Below are positions 51,608 through 62,075 of a stretch of 64,000 bases of DNA, piece after piece (within the stretch, counting starts at the first letter, position 1; each line of letters opens with the position of its first letter). Location of the stretch: positions 1 to 64,000 of the forward strand of contig NC_018249.1 of NCBI RefSeq assembly GCF_000227135.1. Direction: 5' to 3'. Both the position numbers and the translations under genes were made by a program. The notes under the pieces were generated by a model. It saw nothing but the letters and a program-made list of their open reading frames with translations, did not search any database and was not told the DNA's origin. The DNA comes from Leishmania donovani (taxonomy: Eukaryota; Euglenozoa; Kinetoplastea; Trypanosomatida; Trypanosomatidae).

Positions 51608-52905
51608 TTCTTTGGGAATGGAGTTGAAGACTGCAGCTTTCGACGGTCTATTCGCTTATAATTCAGCAGGCAGTGGGAGGAGAGGGGGGCGTGAGAGCGG
51701 GCATTTGCCAGTGCGAATGCCTTCGTTTTTCTTCTGCGAGCGCGCACACAGACGCACACACGGTGTCCTGCTTCGCAGCACTGGGGGGGGGGGTGTCGAT
51801 TCGGTGTGAGAGGGCAGTGCAGCCGACAGGTTTAGACAAAAATGGACAACAGACAACGCACACCGCAAAAGAAAAAGGTGAGGAGAAAACTAAAATAAGC
51901 GGAGAGACAACGAGAGGTGAGCGTATCGCTCAATACGTCTGCGATGTGGTGGTAGCTTCTTGTGTTGATGCGTGTTTCGTTACGGGCATGCCGGTGCGTC
52001 GTAGACACGTGTGCGCACGCGAAAAAACGAGAGAGAGAGAGACGCACTCACACACGACGACAAAACAATAACGCACCCCACGCGCGTAGAAAGCGGACGC
52101 GGAAAGTGAGAGCGCGTGCGTGAGAAAGGAAAGAGAGATGAAAAGAGAAGGTCACAGAGGAACGCAGAGCATACATTTTCTTTTATCAGTGAGTCCACAT
52201 TCTCTGCCCGGACATCAGGAGCTCAAATCCACTCGGCTCCTGGCTTGCCACAGCCGCTCCCGCATTATGCCGGTCGCCATATCGTGTATTCGCCTCGGGG
52301 CGGCTTAGGCTACCCACACCAGTAGGCAGTGTGAGAGCCGGGAAGTGGGATGTGCTCGGGCCACGCTGATACGCTGCCTCATCATATAAATCATAGAAAC
52401 GCCTTCACTGTGGCAGGCCGCTTCGACGCAATGCCATCCAGGGCCCGAGCGCCGACATCCGCAGCGATGCATCGCTCTGACCACTCCCTACGCCGTAGGG
52501 TGCTTGTCGCCACCGAAGGCGAATCGGGACTGGCAGGGGATGGGGCTTGCTTGGCTTTATCACAGAGTGGGGTGCTGGACCCAGATATACCCCGCGCTAC
52601 GGTGCCTTCTCTACCTGTCATGAGGGTAAAAAAGATCCTTTTTTTTTCAGCCTGTCCATTCCACCACGAACACGTCCACAAATGTATACGCGTGCACACA
52701 ACCACAGCTGCCCTACCTCTGCTGCACCATTGCCTCATCCTGGTCGTCGAGGATGAACCGTGCTGACATTGACTTGCGCCGTGCACCCCACCGGCTGTCC
52801 TCCTCCTTTTTCGTTTCCCCTTCGGATAAATGCTGCGCGGTAGGCGCCAGACGGACTCAGGGTGCACCACTTGCCTTCATCCAAAGCGGGCCGCATCCAG
52901 GGTCC

Positions 52906-53271
52906 TGCTCGAGGGCAGAAGCGGTGGAGCTTGCATCATGCGGGTTGCAGCGCGTGGTCCAGGTGCATGCCGGATGTGCGCAAGGAGGAAATCGGGCAGC
53001 CTCCAGTCAGCACCCTCTCGGAAACCCTGCACCCTGCCCATAGGCCGTGCGTCTTCCTCAGTCGCATTAAGCGGGGCCGCATTCCATAGTATGCTCGGGT
53101 GACTGGTTACATTCGGGTCTGGAGGACCCTCCCCCTCCTTTCCCCTCCGATGATGCAGCGTGGGGGTTCTCTCGCCGTGCCTCTGGCATCTGTGCGGCAC
53201 CCGCCCAACCGTCCGAGATGCCGCACATTTCGCGCACGTGCACTTTGGGGCTGATTGGTGTGGTGCTCGAG
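52906..53271. mobile_element. Possible retroposon insertion with 8-base flanking duplication
   Basis: TGCTCGAG occurs directly at both ends of the repeat body, at 52906-52913 and 53264-53271. This has the form of a target-site duplication around a 350 bp insert. The first copy at 48031 does not show it. The match could be chance, and the family (SIDER) is inferred. Confidence 0.35.
52912..53263. repeat. 352 bp direct repeat, copy B
   Basis: It matches copy A (48031-48382) at 351 of 352 positions by direct reading, same orientation, offset 4881 bases. The match ends abruptly on both sides. Confidence 0.95.
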
Positions 53272-53503
53272 AGTGGAATAGAAGGAAAGAGAGGCGACGG
53301 AGAAGTGATGACAGTAGAAACGGAAGCGGGTGGGGTGAGGGACAGTAAAACGCCGCTGGCGCCACCATCCGAAAGGAAACGCGATCAGGCCTGACCTACC
53401 GCGCCCATAACGAGGGAGCGCCTCAACTGGCTCAGAAGAGAGAGGCGCGGCATTCGCGCACTCGAGCAAAAACCCTATCCAAGGACATCAGGCGTAGTAT
53501 CGG

Positions 53504-53556
53504 GCATATATGCGCATATGCATACCTACATGCATACATGCATATGTATATATATC
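53504..53556. repeat. AT/TGCA-rich self-complementary tract
   Basis: Repeated CATATATG and TGCATA words form several overlapping palindromes that could extrude as cruciforms. It lies in the 3' UTR side of the Tyr/Ser-repeat gene. Confidence 0.7.
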
Positions 53557-54426
53557 TTCGCCTTGCGGTGCTGGGTATGTCCTGCAGCCGGTGGACTTTT
53601 CCCCGTTACCTTTGATGTCAACTGTCAAACCATAGTCCGAGAGAGAGACCACAGGGGACGAGAAAAGAAGATCGATGCCCATGAGCGCTGCGTACCTGCG
53701 ATGGAGACACGGAAACGGCTCAAAAACACGGAAGACGAGGAGGCAGGCTGTTGCGGAGAAAGAGAACACATCTAGCGCAGCGGGTGACCACACGGATGGC
53801 ACCGCACACGCGCAACAGAAAAAAAAGAAAAACGAAGGCAGCATGAAGTGCGAAAAATACAGCTAAAGAACGCGGCGGGGGTAGGGGGAGTGTTGGGGTG
53901 GAGGGGAGGACAGGGGCAGTGAGCACTAAACAGACACGCCAACCGGCATCGTATTATCGCCGTTTCATGGCGGCAAGAGCATGTCTATGGTTTTCTCGTC
54001 TGTGTGTGCATGTATGTATATATATATATATGTGCGTGTGCAGAGACCTTTCTACCCATGTTAGAGTACCACGCCTGCATGGCAGGCACACACGACACGG
54101 CGCACATTGCATATGTGCATGTCGCTTTACCTGACATGTTCGGCGTGGAGGGAAAGATAAAACCGGCGAGTGGCGACCAGGATGCACGCACCTAAGGGGC
54201 AGCGTTCGTCTCGCTTCTCCTTTGCCACCGGTCTCGAGTCTCGCCGTGGTGGAGGTGCGGCTCGGCTCCCGTCAACGGTAAGAGGACGGGAATGCCAGCG
54301 ACGACACAGGTGCAGTGGCAGCGGCAGAGTGATAAAGGGCAGCAAGCATCACAGCACTCAGCCGCTGTCCTGCGGCGACTCCTCCTCCTGGTCCCTCTCC
54401 TCCTCCTTGCTCTAAAGAGACTTAGG

Positions 54427-57400
54427 TTAGACGCGAACTGGCACCATCGGTGCCGCAGGGTCGATGGTCATGTGCAACAGCTTTCCCTTCTCCAGGGACT
54501 TGGCAAAGATCTCCTTGCTGCCAGCGCACGAGTTCTTGAGTGCGTAGAGAGCGGCGACGCAGGAGAGAAGGGTGCGCTGCTTGTGTCCTTCATTCTTGCG
54601 CTCTGCCTTGCTCCAGTGCCGCTCTCGGTACTTCCAGATGCCGCATAGCTGATCCAGCAGCGCAGGGTCAGCAGCGACGGAGAAGATGTAGCGGACCGCT
54701 TGCTGGCGGAAGGCTTGCCCAACGTGCGACGTCTCCCTACCCACCAGCTCCACAGCGGAGCGCAGCTGCGAGATCATGGGCACATGCCGCTGGAAGGCGA
54801 TGTACCGCGCCGGAAGCCGCTCCGCCCCGGGTATGGGCTTCTCGGACTTGAGCACCTTCACTTGAATCTGATGTGCCTTATCAGCTGTGTACTTGTGCTG
54901 GCCGCACCAACTAGACTTGGATGCGCAACAGTAGGAGTCGTTCTGCAGCTTCGCGTAATTGCCCCCAGGCGCCATCATCATCGCGGATGCTGCGGTCCCA
55001 GCGGCGACGCCGCTACCCAGCAGAGTCGAATAGTACGGCTGCTCCTGCAGCAGACTCCCTGCTTTGACCGGCAGCACCGCCGTCCTGGCTCCATTCACGG
55101 GAAACACCGCGTAGCCCGCGCACCACACGGTGGTGGTGCACGACGGCGCCGTCGAACCCGCTGCCTCCTCTGCCTGTGCCGCCGCGTCCTCACTGCTTTC
55201 CGGCGGCCATATGTCGTGCGTCTCGTAGCAGCACTCCACATAGATTCTATCCACCGCCGGCCCAGCAAACTGCAGGACTGCTTCGCGCTTCTTGTGCTTC
55301 TTGTCGTGAAACATCCACGTGTAGTACCCGCACTTCCTTGCGGACGCGACAATGAGACGCACCGGCACCTCGACAGCCGGCAGGAACACGTTCGCGGGGG
55401 TGACCGCGCTCACAAGACAGAAGCACCGGGCGTATCGCGGCGGCTGTGCCGGGACACGAACTTTCTGCAGCACAAATGACAGCTGCACCTCGCCAGCCGG
55501 ACGAGAAGACGGGACAGGCATAAGGCGCATGTCGGAGCTGATGCCGGGCACCACGTTTCGGCGGCGCTTCTCCTCCGTGTCTTTTGTCGAGTATAGCGTC
55601 GACTCCACGGCCCAGTCACGGTGGTAGCGAGGAACGGGCCGGCCGGCTGCGTAGGCGCGCAGCACCCCATGCGGGCGGAACACAGCACGGAAGAGGTTTT
55701 CAATGTACAGCAGCTTGCGCGGCGCCGCCCACGCAGCGGTGCCGGCGTGACAGTGCGCGGAAGGTTCCGCTAGCAGCACACTGCGGATGAACTGCGGGTA
55801 CTGTACTGTCAGCGTTCCCTTCTCAGCGTCCTTGATAGAGAACACCTTGGCGAGCACGCAAAGGTACGTGGCGGCCTCGATATACGTCTTGAGTCGCTGG
55901 AACAGGGCCTTCGTAGCGACATTGCGCACAATGACGTGGCGTCCCATGTAGAGCGTGTTGCTCTTCCAGCGTACTGGCGCCGATTCTTTCCTGGCAGCAC
56001 TCTGTCGGATGATGCGTAGGACGTAGACAGGAGTCACCTCCCAGTTCACCGGCTTCTGTGACTCGGCGGACGCCGGTGCTACCGGGGCGCCTGCCTGAAA
56101 CACTTGCTCGACGTTTACCACCATCTCCAGGGCGCCTTCCGTGGACACACCAATACTGATGCGGTGGCCTTCGATGATCGGACTTGTGCCGAGGCCGAGT
56201 CGGCGCAGCAGCGCGCAGAGCTGCGTCAGCGACATCTCGCCGCTGCGGTAAGTATCGTGTGCCAAAAAAGCCTGCACCACACGCTCTTTCGCTCGCGCTG
56301 CCACACAGGTGTTGAAGATGTCTAACATAACCTCCATCGGCAGCGGTAACGGCGCGTTCTTCAGCGCCTCGCGACGCTCGAGGTGGTTCAGTCGCAGAAC
56401 GCGAAACGCGATGCGCATGGAGCGCTCACTGAAGCAGCCGTCCTTTGTCGGAATGAACGGGGCGACTGTGTCCTCTTGTTCGGCTGCCTCGATACCAAAT
56501 ACCCCTGCTGCACACAGCGACGGTGACTTCGCGCACTTCATAAAAGAGACGGGTGCGACAACCTGGCCACCAGTTGCTACGCGCCGCGCTTCGTAGAGTT
56601 TCTGCACCGCCATAAGCCGCTGGAGGAACGCCCACACCGCGTCCTCGTTGGTTTTGAAGACAACAAAGCAGCGATTCGGCGCCTGCGGCGGGTGCGGCAA
56701 GTCCTTTACGGGAGCACGCAGCACCAGAAGTTCCCGCTGCGCAGCCGTTCTGCTCTCCGACAGTAGGAACGCGGCAAAGCTGCCGTAGGTGTACGATGAT
56801 GTAGAGGTGGGCGACTTGCCCGTTGCGCTGTACGTGTAGGATGACGTGCCGCTGCCCCCCTCTGCTTCGCGCCGCTTCGCTCTGTCCACGGCGTGGTGAT
56901 GGATGCCTTCACTATCCGTGTAGGAGGAGTAGCTGTAGGACGGATACAAGTAGTCGTAGTAGCTGTCTTCGCTGGCGTACGACGAGCCGTAGTAGTAGGA
57001 GTCGGACAAGTCTGCGTAGTCGCCGCTGTAGCTGTAGTAGTAGTCCGACGAGCCCGACGCCATCTCAGCACCCGGCTTGGCCCGTCTCCCTCTCTGCTCT
57101 CCGGAAGCAACAGAGGAGGAGTACGAGTAGTAATAGCTGCTGTCTCCGGTATACGAATAGGTGTCTGAGTAGTAGTACGAGCCGTCGGAATAGTAGTATG
57201 AGCCGTCCGAGTAGTAGGAGGAGCCGCCCGAGTAGTAGTACGAGCCGTCCGAGTAGTCGTATGAGCCATCCGTGTAGTAGTACGAGCCGTCTGAGTAGTA
57301 GTACGAACCGTCTGAGTAGTAGTACGAGCCGTCCGTGTAGTCGTATGCGCCGTCCGTGTAGTCGTCTCCCTCATCGCTGTAGCTGTAGCTGTAGCTGTAG

Positions 57401-58029
57401 GTGTACGAGTCGTCCTCATCGTCCGAGTCCGAGTACGAGTACGACCCCGTGGACGCCACATTGGTGGCAGCTGCGGCAGTCGACGTCACCGCTGGCGGGG
57501 TGGCGCCTGTGGACCTATCGGCACGCCCTGCCGCTGGTGTGGTGTGCTGTCGCCCTGCACCTGCCACCCCCGCCTTGGGTGCCCTCAGCGCGGGTGGTGA
57601 GGCGGTCCCTGTCTCGCTGTCGGAGTAGCTATAGCTGTACGAGTCTTCGTCATCATTGGTGTAGGAGTAACTATACGATCTATCATCGTCCTCGTTTGCA
57701 TTCGTCGGCCGTTTCTGGCTACTCGCGCTGTCGGCCGCAGCTGGTACTGCAGCGCCGGCTGTCCCCTCGTTCGGCGAAGAGGGGGCGCTGTAGCTGTAGC
57801 CATAGCTTTCTCCAGATTCCGCGTTTTTCGTAGGCTCTGGCTTTGATGGAGAAGGCGTCTTCTTGCTCTGTGCGTTTTTAGCGGCGGGAGCCGCTCTCGG
57901 CACGCGGCCCTGCGACTTTTCAGCGGTGCTGTCGGTATAGGAGCCGGTGCCGTCTGAATAGCTGTACGAGTACGAGTACGAGTAGTCGCCGGTGTAGGAA
58001 CCGGTGTAAGAGTAAGAGCTGTCGGTCAT
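54427..58029 (-). CDS. Tyr/Ser-repeat protein with nephrocystin-like C terminus, 1200 aa
   Basis: Residues 1 to about 420 are dominated by Tyr, Ser, Asp and Gly, with about ten seven-residue units of the form YYYSDGS between about 220 and 290. The rest (about 430-1200) looks folded. It contains an EF-hand-like stretch (AHDTYRSGEMSLTQLCALL), a beta-rich part that could be a C2-type domain (LSFVLQKVRV, then VRLIVASARKCGYYTWMF), and an all-helical C terminus. That last part (FQRHVPMISQLRSAVEL, then ALLDQLCGIWKYRERHWSKA and RTLLSCVAALYALKN) resembles by eye the C-terminal domain of nephrocystin-1, a ciliary transition-zone protein. A flagellar role would fit but is unproven. The first ATG is at 58029; the GTG two codons upstream is not needed. 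No signal peptide or membrane segment is seen. Confidence 0.85.
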   Translation of the reverse strand: MTDSSYSYTGSYTGDYSYSYSYSYSDGTGSYTDSTAEKSQGRVPRAAPAAKNAQSKKTPSPSKPEPTKNAESGESYGYSYSAPSSPNEGTAGAAVPAAADSASSQKRPTNANEDDDRSYSYSYTNDDEDSYSYSYSDSETGTASPPALRAPKAGVAGAGRQHTTPAAGRADRSTGATPPAVTSTAAAATNVASTGSYSYSDSDDEDDSYTYSYSYSYSDEGDDYTDGAYDYTDGSYYYSDGSYYYSDGSYYYTDGSYDYSDGSYYYSGGSSYYSDGSYYYSDGSYYYSDTYSYTGDSSYYYSYSSSVASGEQRGRRAKPGAEMASGSSDYYYSYSGDYADLSDSYYYGSSYASEDSYYDYLYPSYSYSSYTDSEGIHHHAVDRAKRREAEGGSGTSSYTYSATGKSPTSTSSYTYGSFAAFLLSESRTAAQRELLVLRAPVKDLPHPPQAPNRCFVVFKTNEDAVWAFLQRLMAVQKLYEARRVATGGQVVAPVSFMKCAKSPSLCAAGVFGIEAAEQEDTVAPFIPTKDGCFSERSMRIAFRVLRLNHLERREALKNAPLPLPMEVMLDIFNTCVAARAKERVVQAFLAHDTYRSGEMSLTQLCALLRRLGLGTSPIIEGHRISIGVSTEGALEMVVNVEQVFQAGAPVAPASAESQKPVNWEVTPVYVLRIIRQSAARKESAPVRWKSNTLYMGRHVIVRNVATKALFQRLKTYIEAATYLCVLAKVFSIKDAEKGTLTVQYPQFIRSVLLAEPSAHCHAGTAAWAAPRKLLYIENLFRAVFRPHGVLRAYAAGRPVPRYHRDWAVESTLYSTKDTEEKRRRNVVPGISSDMRLMPVPSSRPAGEVQLSFVLQKVRVPAQPPRYARCFCLVSAVTPANVFLPAVEVPVRLIVASARKCGYYTWMFHDKKHKKREAVLQFAGPAVDRIYVECCYETHDIWPPESSEDAAAQAEEAAGSTAPSCTTTVWCAGYAVFPVNGARTAVLPVKAGSLLQEQPYYSTLLGSGVAAGTAASAMMMAPGGNYAKLQNDSYCCASKSSWCGQHKYTADKAHQIQVKVLKSEKPIPGAERLPARYIAFQRHVPMISQLRSAVELVGRETSHVGQAFRQQAVRYIFSVAADPALLDQLCGIWKYRERHWSKAERKNEGHKQRTLLSCVAALYALKNSCAGSKEIFAKSLEKGKLLHMTIDPAAPMVPVRV
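54530..54800 (-). other. Nephrocystin-like helical C-terminal segment
   Basis: Within the 1200-residue protein. The spacing of a Trp after a short helix, a basic Lys/Arg-rich turn and a following Leu/Val helix matches what I recall of the nephrocystin-1 tail. This is pattern recognition only. Confidence 0.35.
57163..57372 (-). repeat. Tandem 21-base coding repeat (YYYSDGS units)
   Basis: About ten in-frame 21-base units on the minus strand encode variants of Tyr-Tyr-Tyr-Ser/Thr-Asp-Gly-Ser. Most units preserve TAC/TAT, GAC and GGC codons, with occasional changes giving TDGAYDY or SGGSSYY. Confidence 0.9.
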
Positions 58030-61000
58030 TGGCACGGTACGTCGAGGCCACTCGTGCGACGTGTACGTGCCTTTGCGTATGTATGTGTGTTTTAGAGAAC
58101 TCGCGAACGAAAATGGAGAATGAAGCAGTTGTGGTAAAACAAAAAAAAAATGACGCAGCAGATTTCTATGCCTTGGGTGCGTGCGTGTGCTTTATGGGTG
58201 TGCAGGAGTTTGTTTCTGAGTGCCTCTATGACGAGCACCACCACAACACCGGGGGCAACAACAAAGAAAAGTAGATACGTCACCACCAAACCGATCGTGT
58301 CTAATGTCGCTCAAGTGTCACGTGCGTGCACTGCCCGCAACCTCGGAAATGTGCCTCAAAGAGATATGTAAATGTGAAAACAAAATTGGGAGAAAAAGAA
58401 AGCGGCGGATCACATGAAGCTAAAAAAGGTTGGCATACGCATGGCGCAAGGAGCGTGTGTGAACAAGACGCATTGAAAGCCAGTGCACGTAATGGCATAC
58501 ACGTCATCACCAGGACATCTGCGACTCAGCTAAATCGGCCTTGGCTACCTCCGCAGCAACAACAAAACAACAGAACAACGGAGAGGGGTGCCGACAGAGC
58601 AGCGAAGAAGCGTGTGCACGTAGACAGAGCACACGGGGACCGAAGCGCGCCGCACCCTGTTTGGCGTCCTTTCCCTTTTGCCCACGCTCCCCCTTCTCTC
58701 ACGCGGTTTTCTTCGCCACTTATTTTTTTCGCGTGTGCGGGTATCTTTGAGAGGGAGGCTTGCCTTTTTCCTTTCTCACGCTTATCCAGCTGCGTTAGAG
58801 AGTACCGCGGCTAAAGACACACACAAACACACAGAAAAAAAATGCTGATAGACAGCCACGATAGATACAAACATATATGCATATATATATTGGCATTATA
58901 TCTCGTTCCTTGTTTGTTTTGGCGTGAGAACTCCTGCGCATCACCTGCCCCACCCAGTTCACCAACCAAATGCCAGTTGGGCGCGTCGGTGAACGTTGAT
59001 GCGCAATGTCTCTCTACTTGATGCATGCGTCCCAGTGCGTGAGTGGGCATGGGCATGGCTGTCTGCGTGCGCGCCGTGTGTAAGCGAGGGGGGGAAGGCG
59101 GTGGGAGACACCCCTCGGGGAAGATTAGGAAGAGGGAGGAGAGAGAAAGGCAGGCGCGAATGGCTATTTGGGGTTCTGTGCAATCCGCCCATGCAATAGG
59201 AAAGCCGACAGACACCTAAGCTCACTTACCCACACAAAGAGAGAGGAGGGAAGATAGCCGATGGAACAGGAGAAGCAGCAGTGAGGTAACAACCGAAAAG
59301 AGGACAAGCTGTAGCCAGGAGTCAGAGGAAGAGGGGCTGTGCATGTGTGTGCGTGTGTGTGGGAGGGGCAGAGCGGCGATGCAGGGTAGCGGCGAAGCAA
59401 AGTGGCGTTCTGATCCTTGTTGTGTGTGCTTGCGTGCGTGTGCGTGTGCGTGTGCGTGTGCGTGTGGTTCGGGGGTTCTTCTATCCAAGAATGCAGACGC
59501 AGCGGCCTTACTCGAGTCTCTCTCCGTCTCTCTGTCTCTCCCTCTCTCAACATAACGAAAAGAATGAAAACAGACACCGACACTCTGACGCGGAAAAAAG
59601 CACGTGCACAGGCACGCCTCCACAGGGACGCCAAAATCACAAAGACAAGAAGAGCGATAGTAAAAGAACAACAACAAACGACGAGCCGCTAAGAACTCCT
59701 CGACAAGGAGGATGGAGGAGAGAAGTCGGCCGAGTCGAGCGGAGCCAGTGCTCAGCATCCCTGACACTTACGAAGAAGTCCCACTGACCAAAAATGCACG
59801 GACAAGGACGCAAAGAAAAAAAAAAAAACAAAGAGAGCCAGAGAGCGGGAAGTGCACTCGAGGGGTGGGAGACGAAGACAAGAGGGCTGCCATCAACGCA
59901 GCGAAAATAAAAAGGAAGAAAGATCAGCACCGTGGCTACACAGACACACGCACAACATGGGAAAACTCACACTTAAGCCGCAGTGGCTTCGAGGAAAGGC
60001 GAAAAGGAAGGATGAAAAGGGAGGGGGGGGGAGGGTGCCGATGTCTGCAGCGAGGACCGTGGCGCCTGTGAGCGAGAGATGCATGAGGGCTGTTCACCGC
60101 ATCCCCCCTTTCTCTGCCCTTCCTGCTCCGCGGATACATCCTTCTGCGTGTCTCCGCACGACTGCCACAGGTGAGTGAGTGCGTGCTTGCGCGTTCCGGG
60201 GAGAGGGAGGATGAGGTAATGGGCAGCCAGGCAGATACGTGCACGCTTCTGCTTGTGGGATATATAGAGAGAGAGGTATATACGTATAGGACGAAAAGGA
60301 CATATTTGTGTGTGGAGGGGAAGGGGGGAGGTAGGCCGGAGGACGAGAGGTAAGAGGAGAGAGAAGGTAAAAAAAAATGTTTTATGGAACAAAGAAAAGC
60401 GCCCAACAAACCACAGAGGAACATGAAAAAAAAAGGCGGGGGGCCAAGAAGCGAAGAACGGCTGATACACACACACACACAGACGCAGTCATGAAGGCCA
60501 CCGCCACTACTTCAACGAGAGCAAAACAGAGAAAGGCTTAAACAGAAAAGGAAAACATGCTCACCATGCCTGGCTATCTCCGTGTCCGTCATCGATACAG
60601 CCGTATGCGCAAAGGCGAACACGCGTCGATCTAGAGGAGAAGAGTGCGCAAAAAGAAAAAAAGGAAGACGCCGGCATCCCCCGACAGGGTGACTCACCGC
60701 TCCATCCGATAAGCCCCAGTTCAGCGATGCGGCCTGCATACGAGCCGCCGTACAAATAGCAAACATAATGGGAGATAGAGACCAGCAGATCAACGCCTCC
60801 CCAACGTGCGCGATCGCACCTGTGGAACCAAACGCCTTCCCAAGCAATACATATATATATATACATATATACGTATATATATATACATATATATAACAAG
60901 GGTGAATCACCCGCTGCGCAGGTGGGGGTGTGACCAGGTGACGTTGCACCCCACAAACTTGCCCACCGAACACGCCCACCTCGTTCGCTTTCCTCCGCAT

Positions 61001-62075
61001 TCTCTCCTCCCCGACCCACACACGCTGTCAGCGCAGAGCGTGTGTGTTCGTACACTTCAACAAACAAGGAAAGACATACACGCGCACATAAACACACAGC
61101 TTGGGAGACGGACGGTGAGGGGTGGTAAAGGAAGGAGCAGTGGCACAGCAAAGGGAGAGATAGGTGGGGGGGGGACGGCAGCCGCTATAGGTATCCAAAG
61201 AAAGCAAAAGAAAAACGAAAGTGAAAATGCGTACCTGAGTCAGCGCGGTAGAGCACACATACACATCTATCCGCATATCCCTGCGACGGCGCCTTACCCC
61301 TCACCGCTCTCACCGCTTCCATCGCGTTGCAGCTGCTTGTATTTATGCACCGGCGCGGCCTCTAGCAGAGAACACAGAACGGCACTGGGCTCACAGACAT
61401 GCATGCACGCGTGCCTGCGCACCATAACGGGCTCGGGAAAAGGAAAGGAGGTGGAAGACTGAGGGAACGTTGCACGGAGGAGAGGGATAGATAGGAGGAA
61501 GAGGGAGAAGGCTGCGTTGTATGAGACACGCAGACGCCTGCAGCGCGCAGGAGACGCTCAAAGCCTGCCTAGAGGTGAGTGTGCGTATGGGTGGGTGGAG
61601 GCGGAGGCGGCGGCATTGCCAGAGGCACAGAGAGCGAACTGAGGCAGGAATACAGCTGGGCAAGCACAAAGAAAAAAAGGGATCAATACATCCGCCCCAT
61701 GACAGCAAAACAACCAAAGGACAACGTGCCCGTTACGGCGCTGGAGAGAACACCGTAGAGAACGCGAAATTGAAAGGCAAATGAAGCGGATCAGAAACGC
61801 ATGTCGTAACACGGACCAAGGCAGGAGAGGGGTGGTGACATAACACCAGTAACAACAAGACGAATGATTCACAGCCAGAGACACTACCGGAATAGAGAAG
61901 TCTGTGCTTATGTGGTGGCGGAGGGGCAGAGACCGCACACACAGGGAATGAGCCCACCAGTGTGTGTGTGTGTGTGTTTGCGTATGTATCAGCGCGCAGC
62001 GATACATCGGCGCCGAAGTGCCAGGGGCGGAGGGGATAGAGGGAGTGGAGAGTTGCCGAACGTAGGAGCGGGGGT
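58030..62075. other. 4 kb intergenic / 3' UTR of the amphipathic-helix protein
   Basis: No supported gene. It contains GTGCGT microsatellite (59433-59465), AT tracts (58873-58890, 60848-60896) and many A/G-rich stretches on the plus strand. Long frames are Arg/Lys- or Ser/Phe-rich composition artefacts. Confidence 0.5.
60848..60896. repeat. AT dinucleotide palindrome centred on ACGT
   Basis: About 49 bases of alternating A/T interrupted by CA/GT, nearly self-complementary around the ACGT at 60871-60874. It is prone to cruciform formation and slippage. Confidence 0.8.

Larger units (their letters stand above)
51608..54426. other. 2.8 kb intergenic with retroposon-like block
   Basis: No supported gene. 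52190-53270 is complex and balanced DNA that includes the second 352 bp repeat copy. 53504-53556 and 54013-54031 are AT dinucleotide tracts. It holds the 3' UTR of the Tyr/Ser-repeat gene and the splice signal of the CCCH gene. Confidence 0.5.

Noticed and set aside
56823..57833. 336-codon plus-strand Ser/Arg/Cys-rich frame
   Set aside because: It is the antisense shadow of the Tyr/Ser repeats.
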